This document shows, piece by piece, positions 1-11,513 of a stretch of 64,000 bases of DNA (position 1 is the stretch's first letter; each line of letters begins with the position of its first letter). Under the pieces are notes generated by a model, which searched no databases, was not told the origin of the DNA, and saw only the letters and a list, made by a program, of their open reading frames with translations. The stretch is from Crotalaria pallida (lineage: Eukaryota > Streptophyta > Magnoliopsida > Fabales > Fabaceae). The stretch is taken from NCBI GenBank assembly GCA_037953625.1, contig CM075651.1, positions 133,080,501 through 133,144,500 of the forward strand, read 5' to 3'. Made by a program: the position numbers and the translations under genes.

Positions 1-670
1 CATTCATGGATAACCTCCCAAGCTCCATTTCATGCTCTTGAAGCTTTCCGAATAGAGTTGCTAAGTCAATTTGGTCCAAGTCCTTAGCTTCCATAATGGC
101 CGTCACCTTAGGTTGCCATTCCCTTCTAAGACATCTCAAAATCTTATTAACAACTTCACCATTTGTTAGTACTTTACCAAGAGCCGAAAGATGATTTATA
201 ATATGTGTGAAACGCTTTTGCATGTCACCTATATTTTCATTAGGTAACATACGAAAGAGTTCATATTCATGCATGAGTGCATTTAACCTAGCCCTTCTAA
301 CCTCAGACGTGCCCTCATGTGTGACTTGTAGTGTGTCCCACATTTGTTTAGCATCAACGCATTGAGACACTCTAAAGAACTCATCATATGAAAGAGCGGA
401 CGTGATGATATTTTTCGCTTTTAAATCAAATTGAACTTTCTTCTTATCATCACCGTTCCAACTCAATTTTGGTTTTACAGAAACAACATCATTTACTTTA
501 GTTTGTGGAACAAAAGGTCCATTCTCTATGGCGTTCTAAATTTCCATATCTATGGCTTGTATAAAAATTTTCATTCGGACCTTCCAATAAGCGTATCCCT
601 CACCATTGAATAGTGGGGGGCGGTTAATGGAAGCTCCTTCACCACCAAAAGGATTTGAAATTGAGCCCAT
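1..670 (-). pseudogene. Ty1/copia (Sirevirus-like) Gag, N-terminal part, broken
   Basis: Translating the minus strand from the ATG at 668-670 gives a retrotransposon Gag of the UBN2/DUF4219 type: an N-terminal FNGEGYAYWK stretch, then DAKQMWDTLQVTHEG and a region like LFRMLPNENIGDMQKRF, all typical of plant copia Gag. Gag would package element RNA in virus-like particles. The frame is open to the left window edge except for one TAG at 536-538, where the family normally has a tryptophan, so this copy is inactive as read. The gene continues beyond base 1. The adjacent primer-binding site and LTR have the same orientation, as expected for the 5' end of one element. Confidence 0.85.
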
Positions 671-730
671 TGTTTCCAAGTAAAAGGATCTTTTCGAAAA
701 AGCTTTTTAAGGCTCGGATTTTTCGTCCGA

Positions 731-742
731 GCTCTGATACCA
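731..742 (-). other. Primer-binding site of the left copia element
   Basis: On the minus strand this reads TGGTATCAGAGC, the standard plant Ty1/copia primer site complementary to the 3' end of initiator tRNA-Met. It lies between the LTR on its right and Gag on its left, which fixes the minus orientation of this element. Confidence 0.9.
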
Positions 743-747
743 CTTAT

Positions 748-2170
748 TGGAAACCAACAAGCAGCTCAATATAGTCTAGAGGGGGGGTGAATAGAATATT
801 GGAGCCTTAGTACAGATATTTCGATCACCGTAGAGAATGATTTTAAGAAAATAAATTTTCTTTCAAAAACAAGTCAGGTTACTCGAGTAAAATACCTTTT
901 AATCGAGTATTACGCAAGCAAATTTTATTTCACTCGAGTATCAGAAGTCTCACTCGAGTAAAGTTCAAAACAGCTTTCAGATTAATCGAGTAATCCACAA
1001 TTCACTCGAGTAATCTGGGTAAAAATCGAATAGTAAAAGAGTTTTGATGAGAATTCTTTTAGAATCGCAATACTATGATGATTCAACAAACTATGTATGA
1101 ATGCTATGAACAATTGCAAGTAAATTTACCAACCAATTTTAGGTCAATTGATAATGAATTGAAAAACCCCAATTCTAACCTAAAATTCAATTGTTCTTGA
1201 ATTAATGCAAACAAGAAAAGAAACAATGAAGACGGTGATTTTATCCTGGTTCACTTTCACCCACTTGAAAGCTACATCCAGTCCCCTTTATCAAAATGAT
1301 AAAGAGTTTCTACTAGACAAATTCAATTGTTAGAATTACAATGTTTAAGATGCAACTTTCTTACAAAGCTATCCTATCTTAAAAACCCTTCTTCAAAGTG
1401 TGTACCAAACACTTTGAAATTCTAACCCAATTGAATTTTCGTCTTCTCTTGTTGATTTGTTGAAGATGCTTCCAACCAAATCCTTTTCAATCTTGCTTTG
1501 ATAAACCTTCAAAGACTTGCTTGTGAAATTCTTCACCTTTGTTGAACTCTTGAAATGTGCAACCTCTTGTTGCAAAGCTTCAACACAATTAAGAACTAAA
1601 AAATATTGATCTCAAAGAAAACTTAGAACAATGATTAATCTTGAGTGAAGAATAGAAGAAATTTGTTGAATCTTGATTTCTCAAAGGAAGTGTGTAATAG
1701 CTCTTGAAAAAATAAAAGTGTATTGCTCAAAAGAAAATTGTAAAAGAGTGTGTAACCTTGTTCATGTAAAAATGAAGTCCTTTTATAATTTTTCTGCCAC
1801 TGTTCAAGTTACTCGAGTGAAGTGTAACACACTACTCGATTAACACATGTTGAAATACGTTACTCGAGTGACGAATAACTCATTACTCGATTAACCTATA
1901 ACAACACACATTACTCGAGTAAAGACAAACTCATTACTCGAGTGACCTGATCAGATATGGACTAAAAACAAAGTTTTTCAAATGGATTTTCACAATAACT
2001 TTAATATGAGCTATTATAATCAAGATTAAGTTTTCTTCACTCTTAATCAAACATTATTATAAGCTTCATTAAGATCACCTAAAGCTACCCACTCTCATGA
2101 TATGCGTTGCATAAAATTAAATATTACATTGCATTAGAATCAAACTAAATCCTAATTCTATTCTTCATGA
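748..2170 (-). mobile_element. Sirevirus-like 5' LTR (minus strand), outer end apparently truncated
   Basis: The LTR ends next to the primer site with the pyrimidine-rich signature of Sirevirus-type LTR ends (CACCCCCCCTCTAG on the minus strand). It holds two clusters of near-palindromic TTACTCGAGTAA motifs, at about 890-1015 and 1808-1945. A block at 1240-1300 is the reverse complement of a block near 3750-3800 in the LTR to the right, so the two LTRs are related but diverged. No clean TG start is visible near 2170, where sequence from an oppositely oriented element begins, so that end looks truncated. The right boundary is approximate. Confidence 0.7.
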
Positions 2171-2700
2171 GATAGCTTCCTTGTTGATAATGTTGTTGCT
2201 TGGAGAAAGGTTGTTAGCATCAAAACATAGAAACCTACAATTTTATATTTCAATTGGTATATATTTCTTTTTGATAATGCCAAAGGGGGAGAAATATGAT
2301 GTTTTGAAAAAGGGGAGAAATGGTATGAATGGTATGTTTTGGGATAAATGGTATGTTTTGAAAAATGAGAGAAATGATATGTTTTTGGGAGAAAGGTTGT
2401 TTTGTTGTTTTTATGTAGGTTGAGCTAAGTTGTTGAAGATAGGGGGAGAATCAAGCTTCTATCAATTGGTTTTCAAATATCAAATGAGAGAAATGATAAG
2501 TTTTTGGGAGAAAGGTTGTTTTGTTGTTTTTATGTAGGTTGAGCTAAGTTGTTGAAGATAGGGGGAGAATCAAGCTTCTATCAATTGGTTTTCAAATATC
2601 AAATGCATTGATTGAAGGGGAGCAAGTTTCTCACCAAGTGATCAAATTGTTAAAGCATCAACAACTTCAATCAAATTCAAAACATGGTTTGTCATTTTCA
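2171..2700 (+). mobile_element. Internal 3' region of a second Sirevirus-like element, with a 119-bp tandem duplication
   Basis: This stretch carries repeated AGGGGGAGAA-type motifs found upstream of the 3' LTR in Sireviruses. A 119-bp segment occurs twice in tandem (about 2364-2482 and 2483-2601) with very few differences. No long ORF is present; the short ORFs are low-complexity. It belongs to the plus-strand element whose polypurine tract and LTR follow. Confidence 0.6.
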
Positions 2701-2713
2701 AAAAGGGGGAGAT
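2701..2713 (+). other. Polypurine tract of the plus-strand copia element
   Basis: The purine run AAAAGGGGGAGA directly precedes an LTR start (TGTAAGTTC), the normal arrangement for plus-strand priming of a 3' LTR. Confidence 0.8.
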
Positions 2714-4270
2714 TGTAAGTTCTATGATGAATGTTTTGATAATGACAAAGTGTTTTGAACAAGCTATCATGTGTTGATCAAGTTCAAGTTCAACAAGCAA
2801 CAACAAACATCAAATGAAGAAGAGAGAAAGCAAGCTCATGAAGACTTAGTTTGAGTGTAATTGTAATTGTTTTATCTTTTTCCTCTCAAGCTTCTTAGGT
2901 CTTTTATTTGGGTAGATTATTTAGAGGGTAGTGAATCTCTATCATAGTCATGATTAAATCATAATTTGAGTTTTCACTTAACCTAGAATCAATAGGTGGC
3001 TTAAAGGTCTTAAAGGAAAGGTTTGGTTTTGAGAAAACAAGTTTTAAACAAGTATCAGACATGTTTAATCGATTAAGGATGAATTTAATCGATTAATACT
3101 CGATTAAGCTAAGATTTAATCGATTAAGTACTGCTGAACTGGTTTTTTAAAATACGATTTTCACTTCTCAAAATCAGTTTTCAAGTGCTACAACTTTTGG
3201 GTATTCTATAAAAACCTATTCCTAATCTTTGTGATTAATTAGAACACTTTCATAATCAATTTTACAAGAATCAAGCCATTCTATTCTCTCTCAATTTCAA
3301 AGATCAAAGCTTTCATATTTTCATATTCTTTGATCAAGAACCTTTGAATCTCTTATTGTGAATTGTCATAGCTATTGATTGAGATTCATAGGAGTGTTAT
3401 TGTGTTTTCTATTGTGTTGTAATCTTTGAAAGAAGGCAAGCCAACTACAACAAACAAAGAAGACTTAGTGTGTCGATTATCATCAAGCAAATCTCATTGG
3501 AGAAGAAGAAAGTCTTGGTTGTGAATCAAGCAAAGAGAAGTCTTGGTGTGTGGATTATCATCAAGCAATTGAAGACTTGTTGTGTCGATTATCAACAAGG
3601 GGTAGAGGTTAGATTAGAGAGAAGATCAATAGGATTACAAGGCAAGGGTGTGGTATCTCTTGTAGGCTAGCAAGAAGGGAGTCTTGTGAGGCATTTACTT
3701 GTAATTTGAGAACTCTAATTCCTCATAGTGAAGAATCTCTCTTGGTTGAAGAGGGGACTGGATGTAGCTTTCAAGCGGATGAAAGTGAACCAGGTAAATC
3801 ACTCTGTCGTATCTCTAAACCCTTAACTCTTTACATTCAAGTTTTTAATTGTGTTCTTGGTTGAAAACCTAGAGAAATATTGATTTTCATAATTGATTGA
3901 ATTGAATCTTTATTGTTCAAATTGATAAAGGGAAAATCATTTTCATAACTAGGATAATCAATAAGAATATAGGTGTTAATTGTTTCCACTGAATCTCTGA
4001 TCTTACGTGTTAATTGATTGATTTTCGTATTCAAATGAAAAATTGATTTTTCTGTTTTCTGTCAGATTTAATCGATTAAGCATATATTTAATCGATTAAT
4101 ACTCGAGTAAATTGCAGGTTAATCGATTAAATGCTGTAGATTTTGCAAAAATCATTTGTTTTAATTGTTTCGATTTGTTTCTTTCGAAAATCTTTCAAGG
4201 TTTCTTTTACACCTATTCAACCCCCCCTTCTAGGTGTGTTCCTAGTGTTCTTTAGTTGTTTCAACCACCA
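2714..4270 (+). mobile_element. Sirevirus-like 3' LTR (plus strand)
   Basis: It starts with TGTAAGTTC after a polypurine tract and ends near a CAACCCCCCCTTCTAGG block, the same type of end as the inverted LTR at 748-2170. It has two clusters of palindromic TTAATCGATTAA motifs, at about 3065-3130 and 4068-4130, in positions comparable to the CTCGAG clusters of the other LTR. The exact right end (about 4263-4270) and target duplication cannot be fixed because the rest of this element is missing. Confidence 0.7.
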
Positions 4271-4443
4271 ATTGCGGTTTCTTCAGGGTGGAGAGGGAGG
4301 TGATGCAGAGTGCGCAGGGGGCGTTGTTAGTGTTTCCGGTTCTCCTGTACCGGAAATATTCCGGTTTGGCAATACCGGAAATTTTCCGGTTGGACAATAC
4401 CGGAAATGCTTTTCCGATTTCACATAACCGGAGGTGTTAACAC
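4271..4443. other. Short spacer with clustered CCGGAAA palindromes; left flank of the Ogre insertion
   Basis: Between the copia LTR and the Ogre LTR lie several copies of ACCGGAAA and its complement TTCCGGT within about 100 bp (4336-4436). The last five bases, AACAC (4439-4443), are the left copy of the Ogre target-site duplication. No gene is recognised. Confidence 0.6.
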
Positions 4444-6485
4444 TGTCGCAACCGTCCCGAAGGGCGCCGTGAAAAAATAATTATTTATTTAATATTTAAA
4501 TTAATTAAAGAGATTTGGAGTCGCCACCAATTGATTTATCCATAAAAAAAATGGAATGGTGCAATTGGACACCTAAAAAAATGGTCTGCATATCAGAGTT
4601 TGGATTAGGGGGTTGATTAAGAGCAGGAAAGGTATTAGCACCCTACCACGTCCGTTCTAAGAACGGTTACCTATTTGGTCTATATTATTTGCTCGATTAA
4701 TTTGGTTTGGTTTTCAATTATTAATATTAAAAAAAATGTTTATTATTTTTTTATTTTATATGTCCCATTTTTATCAGCATATTATCAAAGATGATAAGTG
4801 ACTATGATAGAGAAATGGGTTGCCTAAATAGCAATTTTTCTGTGGAATAAAATCAAATCCTATAACATTTGGATATAACAATGGTGAATTTAAAATTTCT
4901 ATTTTAGTAAAGATTTACAGCAATAAAAAAAATTAGTTCTAAAATTATTTCAAAATGATTTGTTTACAAAATTTCCTTTTCGATATAATATTAGGTTGCG
5001 GTAAAAAAAAGGTTCTAAACTTGTAAGCAAAATTATTATCTTTGAAATAATTATTTTTAATTCTTTATATTCACCATTGTTATAACGGTTAAGGATCAAT
5101 GAATTTATTCACATTGATTTTAACACTAAAAAGAGATTTAACGAAATATTTACTTTGATTTTTGACATTTAGATTTAGCCAACACTCATGGCCAACTCTA
5201 ATATAAAAATATGCCTCAAGATAATTAGGTAAAATTTACGGAACCGTAAGTCCGTAACCACGGCCTTTTCCTAATTTCTATCGTCGGCGACTTTAAAGTA
5301 TTACTTTTACCTTAAAATTCCAAACTTGTAAATTTTTTAGAACCAAACCCAGCCAACACTCATGGCCAAATCAGATTGTAAAGAAATGCCTCGAGACTAA
5401 TGGATAGACTTTTGTGTAACCGTCACTCCGGACATCTTCCAAATTTTCCGTCATCGGCAAAAATTCTTTAATTAGCGTGGCGTATTAACAAAAGTTGAAA
5501 CAGTAGGCGAATACTTTCATAATTAATCGATAATGCAAGAAAAGAACCTTTGTGATTTGATTGTCTTGGCATATACCACTTGATACAGTTTTAGGACTAA
5601 AAAAAATTTATTATTCAACAATCAAAAACGATTCATAAAAAATAATAATTAAAATCTCAACAATTGAAATATAAAAGCCTACATTTTTATTTTTTAATAT
5701 TTAAAAAAAAACTGAAAAACAAAAGAGATGAAAAGAGGTACCTGGAATGGACGAAGGGAGTATTAATGTGTTGAAGGCCAGGGACTTAGACTGGCAGAGG
5801 AAGTGTTTTATTATTCAGCACAAAAACCGAGAAAATGAGACTAAAGACTGAAGTAGAAGAGTAGTAGGCACGGAAATCGAAGCACAATATTTTTTTTAGA
5901 GTTAATTGCTTCTAAAAAAATCTCTGTTTTCAAAATTGTGTATCCAATTCTGTTCCGAAATTGTGAGGAGAAGAGCTCTATTTATAGGAAAAAAAATTAG
6001 GTTAAGAAAAATAGGGTTTCTCCAATAGGCTTTGAAAGGGCAGTGGAATATTCTCTGGTTTATTTCCTAATCAAATCTTTTAAATTTGTTAAAGATCAAT
6101 TCTCAATCTTTTAAAATCAAAACAAATATGATAATAATCCTTTTATACATAAAACAAGTCCTTTTAAAAAAAAATATCTTTATCCTCACAAAAAACTTAT
6201 CAAATCTTTTACCAAAAACACATTTTTATCTTATCTTTTTTTTTAAATTCGTTTTTTTTATTTTTACAAAAAAACTTTTTTTTTTTCAAAATCTCTTCTT
6301 ATTTTTTATTCTTATTTTTTAAATAACCCCAAAAATAACTCAATACACAAGAGTAATACATTCAAACAAGCTTTTTATTTTTCTCACTATTTATTCAATT
6401 ATACAAATTTGAGAATAAAAATTTAATTAACCCAAAATTTTTACAAAATAATATTTTTGACCCCGGACAAAATTGGGTGCCAACA
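4444..6485 (-). repeat. 3' LTR of the Ogre-like element
   Basis: This 2042-bp LTR matches 19741-21797 almost throughout. On the minus strand it begins TGTTGGCACCCAATTTTG, a familiar Ogre/Tat LTR start, and ends GGTTGCGACA. It is flanked on its element side by a polypurine tract and on its outer side by the duplicated AACAC. It holds no coding capacity and is AT-rich with long T and A runs. Confidence 0.95.
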
Positions 6486-6500
6486 GCTGCCCCTCTTTAC
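6486..6500 (-). other. Polypurine tract of the Ogre-like element
   Basis: On the minus strand the sequence just before the 3' LTR is AAAGAGGGGCAGC, a purine-rich tract in the expected place for plus-strand DNA priming. Confidence 0.75.
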
Positions 6501-6671
6501 TTGTTGCTTATTAGATGGCAAACAAAATGGAGTTTGTATGCTATCAAGATAAGTAATGAGTAAAGACGTAGACACCAATTTTGTTGAAGAGAGCGTCAGA
6601 TATTGAAAGAACTAAAGTAAGTCGGAGTTTTTGTTAAACTTTGGAAAAATAAACGATGATAAATAAATCCG

Positions 6672-7741
6672 AGGACGCAGGTCGGGGTACTGCCGGAACT
6701 CGTGGTAGAGAAAATTAAAAAATAATTAAAACCGAGGACGCAAGTCGGGGTATTGCCGGAACTCGGGAACTGAAAATAAAATAATGAAAACGAGGACGCA
6801 GGTCGGGGTACTGCCGGAACTCGTGGTAGAAAAAAAATTAAAAAATAATTAAAACCAAGGACGCAGGTCGGGGTACTGCCGGAACTCGGGAACTGAAAAT
6901 AAAATAATGGAAATGAGAACGCAGGTCGGGGTACTGCCGTAACTCGTGGTAGAGAAAATTAAAAATAATTAAAGCCGAGGACGCAGGTCGGGGTACTGCC
7001 GGAACTCGGGAACTGAAAATAAAATAATGGAAACGAGGACGCAGGTCGAGGTACTGCCGTAACTCGTGGTAGAGAAAATTAAAAATAATTAAAGCCGAGA
7101 ACGCAGGTCGGGGTACTGTCGGAACTCGGGAACTGAAAATAAATAATGGAAACGAGGACGCAGGTCGGGGTACTGCCGGAACTCGGGAACTGAAAATAAA
7201 ATAATGGAAACGAGGACGCAGGTCGGGGTACTGCCGGAACTCGTGGTAGAGAAAATTAAAAATAATTAAAGCCGAGGACGCAGGTCGGGGTACTGTCGGA
7301 ACTCGTGGTAGAGAAAATTAAAAATAATTAAAGCCGAGGACGCAAGTCGGGGTACTGCCGGAACTCGGGAACTGAAAATAAAATAATGAAAACGAGGACG
7401 CAGGTCGGGGTACTGCCGGAACTCGTGGTAGAGGAAATAAAAATAATTAAAGCCGAGGACGCAGGTCGGGGTACTGCCGGAACTCGGGAACTGAAAATAA
7501 ATAAAGGAAACGAGGACGCAGGTCGGGGTACTGCCGGAACTCATGGTAGAGAAAATTAAAAATAATTAAAGCCGAGGACGCAGGTCGGGGTACTGCCGGA
7601 ACTCGGGAACTGAAAATAAAATAATGAAAACGAGGACGCAGGTCGGGATACTACCGGAACTCGGGAACTGAAAATAAAATAATGAAAACGAGGACACAGG
7701 TCGGGGTACTGCCGGAACTCGTGGTAGAGGAAATAAAATAA
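6672..7741 (-). repeat. Minisatellite of 18 units (two alternating monomer types) in the Ogre 3' untranslated region
   Basis: Eighteen units share the core GAGGACGCAGGTCGGGGTAC (plus-strand reading). Each core is followed by one of two tails: A (about 58-bp unit, tail GGAACTGAAAATAAAATAATG) or B (about 62-bp unit, tail TGGTAGAGAAAATTAAAAA). Reading left to right the order is B A B A B A B A A B B A B A B A A B, so the basic repeat is an A+B dimer of about 120 bp with three breaks in alternation. Ogre 3' untranslated regions are known to contain variable tandem repeats. A 92-residue ORF across the array is only the periodic repeat. Confidence 0.95.
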
Positions 7742-9638
7742 AACTTAAAGTAAACTTGAGACATGCGACAATGATAGTAATCTTTGTTGTGGCTGTGAAT
7801 GTCTATGAGCATTTACACTAATAATGAGAGGATATGTGATTTCGAATGCTTAATATGCATGGATATATTGACGTGATGCAATGCACATGAGCCAAAAAAT
7901 AAGAAATTAATCATAATTTTGTCGTTGTGACTGCCCCTTGGCACCCTTATGTACTATGCCATGCTCGAGACTTAGGGATTAGACCGGATCTCTTTCGCAG
8001 AATCAACAAACAGTTAATCACTTCTTTGGTTGTACTATGTCTCCCGCCTCAGGGATCCCACTAAATATCTCGTGAAACATTATTGTTATTCACGAATATG
8101 AACTTTCTGTTTTAAACAAAAGTTTTATACAACATTTCTATATTGTCAATACAAGTTCGTGAATGAATGCATCATACCATGTAAAATATATTTAGGACTT
8201 TTTACAAGGCCATTCTTGACAACGGCAAGATTTAGTAAACATATTCACATTTCTGCAAACGATCCTTTTTAATGAACCATGTTAATTTCCCTCATCAAGA
8301 ATTTAGCACTCTCCCTCCTTTCTTCTGAAAGATCTAATGAGGTCGCAATCAAACGATTTAGATTAAGAAAATTGCCCCAGTGTCCAGTTGTAGATTTCAA
8401 GTTTCACTTGGTTGTTCGTCTCGTCTTTCTTTGCACTGGTTGTTTGCCATCTGTTTTTTTTATTATTTTCTTGAAAATAATAAAAAAAATCTGCCCTAGT
8501 TTGACCCATGGTTGCTCTTGTGGACATTGTGTCTTGCCTGGTACTAGCTTGAGATACCTTTTTTTTCTTTTTTTAAACGGTAGGTCGCCCTTTCGGGTTT
8601 TCAACCTAGTAAATTGCTCTAACTTTTGCCTAGGCCGCCTTTTCAGGTTTTCGACCTAACGAGCTCATTCTATTTTATTTTTTAGTTTGCATGCTTCTTT
8701 AAAAGTAGATACTTATGCTATGATCACTGTAAAGGAAATGGATTTTGTTTGTAACAATAAAATGCATATGATATTTATTAGGATGCAGGATCTTTCTCTA
8801 TTATCTTGGAGTCAGTTTTCTTTTACCCTGATGTTTATCTCGAACTGTTCAATCTTCAACAAGGTCTTTTAAGCTTGTATCGTGGCCTGGCTGAAGGTTT
8901 ATGAAAAGAAAGGGTATATGGCTCAAAGCATTTTGTTTCCCCCCTTCTCCTTTTCTCCTTTTCTCCCATATCCTACCTCTCAACAAATCTTCTTTTTTAT
9001 CAACAACATTCAATCACTACTAGAAATTGTGAAGAGATCTTGATTTACTTTAACCATTGTCTAAGATATCCATTGTAGATTCTCAGAGGGGTTCTCTTCC
9101 TTTCTTTTTTTTCTTTTTTTTTGATTCGGGAATCTTCCCTCTTTTCTTTTCTTTTTTCTTTCTCTTTTTTTATTATTATTATTTTTTTTTGTATCCATAT
9201 TCTGATCCCCACTCATCCCGTGACCAACTACTTTTGGGCTTTGAAACCAAGGCAGGCTTTTTGTTAGTGATTGAATGCTGAGCAGAAAATTTGTCAAACG
9301 ATTCTACCCGACCCTGGTTATGAATATTCAATAGGTGGTATAGAAACGATCTCCGTTCATGATGTCAAGGCTCAATGGGGTGACTAGGGGTATCTCCTTA
9401 GTGTTTAGGATTCACAAAGAAGCCTCATATCATTAAAAAAAACTGTTCGAGAGTCCACATCATATAGGGTTTTATTTACATCACCCTCCACCCTGATCCA
9501 TGAATTAAACATTCCTTACTATGCATATGAAAAAAAGTTTAGTAAAACATTGATGTGATCAACGCATAAGAATATACTACTAAACAAACATACAACTTCC
9601 TTTTTCTTCTTTTTTTTTATTATTCTTTTTAGATACCC
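7742..9638 (-). other. Remaining 3' untranslated region of the Ogre-like element
   Basis: This 1.9-kb stretch between integrase and minisatellite has no long minus-strand ORF. It contains long pyrimidine runs (about 9095-9190) and no protein I recognise. Short ORFs on either strand here are low in complexity. Confidence 0.7.
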
Positions 9639-11513
9639 TCAAGCATAATACTCTTTTACAGCATCTGAATTCACTGAGAGTCGCAAGTCTTCTCCATCCA
9701 TGTTGGTCAAAATCAGGGCCCCTCCAGAGAAAGCCTTTTTTACAACATAGGGTCCTTCATAATTCGGAGTCCACTTTCCCCTGTGATCTTTCTGGATAGG
9801 TAGAATCTTCTTAAGCACTAAATCCCCTTCTTGAAAGTGACGTGGGCGGACTTTCTTAGCATGAGCCTTAATAATTCTCTTTTGATACAATTGGCCATGA
9901 CATAAAGCAACTAACCTTTTTCCTTCAATGAGGTTTAGCTGGTCAAAACGAGTTTGGACCCATTCAGCTTCTTCTAGGTTTGCTTCCATGATCACCCTTA
10001 AGGAAGGGATTTCAACTTCAACAGGAAGAACGACCTCCATTCCATAAACCAATGAATATGGGGTTGCCTCAGTGGATGTGCGAACAGTGGTGCGATATCC
10101 ATGTAAAGCAAAAGGAAGCATCTCATGCCAATCTTTGTAAGTTACGACCATCTTTTGCACTATCTTTTTAATATTCTTGTTTGTCGCTTCAACTGCCCCA
10201 TTCATTTTAGGACGATAAGGGGAAGAGGTATGATGCTCTATCTTGAATTCTTCACACAACTCTGTCATCATTTTGTTATTCAAGTTGGTTGCATTATCAG
10301 TGATAATTCTACTAGGTAATCCGTAACGACATATCAATTCTCTTTTAACAAACTTGACCACCACTTTTCTGGTTACGCTGGCATATGATGTAGCTTCAAC
10401 CCACTTGGTGAAGTAATCGATTGCTACAAAGATAAAGCGATGTCCGTTAGAAGCTTTCGGTTCAATAGGTCCAATGACATCCATCCCCCATATGGAAAAG
10501 GGCCAGGGGGCAGTAAGAACATTTAAAGGTTTTGGAGGAGCATTGATATTGTCAGCATAGATCTGGCATTTGTGACATTTTTTAACGAAGTTACAACAAT
10601 CAGTCTCCATTGTCAACCAATAATAACCAGCCCTCAGAATTTTTCGAGCCATAGCATGCCCGTTAGCATGAGTCCCAAATGATCCTTCATGCACTTCTTT
10701 AATTATCTTCTTAGCTTCTTCTGCTTCTACACATCTTAAAAGCACCATGTCATGATTCCTCTTGTAGAGTACATCTTCATTCAGGAAAAAACCCATGGCT
10801 AATCTCCTCAACGTTCTCTTATCATTTTCTGTGGCCCCAAGCGGATACTCCTTATTTTTGATGAATTCTTTGATGTCATGGTACCAGGGTTTTCCATCAG
10901 GTTCTATATCAACGACATGACAGTAAGCCAGTTGAATTCGACTTTCCAACCTGATAAGTGGCGATTCATCTCCGCTTACTTGAAACATCGAGGACAGGGT
11001 TGACAATGCATCAGCTAATTGATTGTCTTCTCTTGGTATATGATAGAAAGTCACCTGCTCAAATTTCTCAACCAGTCCAAGGATATAGTCGCGATAGGGA
11101 ATCAGCTTAACATCACGAGTCTCCCATTCTCCTTTTAATTGATGAATTACCAGGGCCGAATCTTCGTAAACCTCCAGAAACCTTACTTTTGAATCCAAGG
11201 CTGCTTGGAGACCAATGGTACATGCCTCATATTCGGCCATGTTATTGGTGCAATCAAAACAAAGCCTAGCAGTAATCGGGATGAAATTTCCTTCCGGTGA
11301 TACCAATACAGCTCAGATCCCGTGTCCTAATGCATTCGAAGCTCCATCAAATACAAGTGACCAAACTTCTTTCTTTTGCTCAGAGAACAAGGCCATGATG
11401 TCTTCATCTGGAAAATCATGTTGTATCGTATCATACTCTTCCACTGGCTGACTGGCCAAGTAATCAGCAAGGGCGCTACCTTTGATCGCTTTTTGCGTGA
11501 CATACACTACATC
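9639..11513 (-). pseudogene. Ogre pol part 2: second (archaeal-type) RNase H and integrase
   Basis: The first part resembles the extra RNase H of Tat elements (FDGASN at the start, then NNMAEYEA, DSALVIHQLKGEW and a final REDNQLADALS). The integrase follows with a zinc-binding H/C region (HANGHAMARKIL ... CHKCQ), catalytic core aspartates in GMDVIGP and ITDNATN, and a glutamate in MNGAVEATNKN. A C-terminal GPY-type module (NYEGPYVV) follows; there is no chromodomain. Integrase would join element cDNA to host DNA. A TGA at 11313-11315 interrupts the RNase H domain and a TAA at 11514-11516 separates it from the upstream part. The conserved YGDS-like site of the RNase H reads YEDS here. It ends at a stop at 9639-9641. 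Confidence 0.93.

Noticed and set aside
6672..7741. CRISPR-like or coding repeat array
   Set aside because: Units are directly adjacent 58-62 bp monomers with no unique spacers, and they lie in the 3' region of a plant retrotransposon; the 92-residue ORF at 7266-7544 is a repeat shadow.
8279..9297. ORFs in the Ogre 3' region
   Set aside because: They arise from pyrimidine or purine runs, match no domain and lie in an untranslated part of the element.
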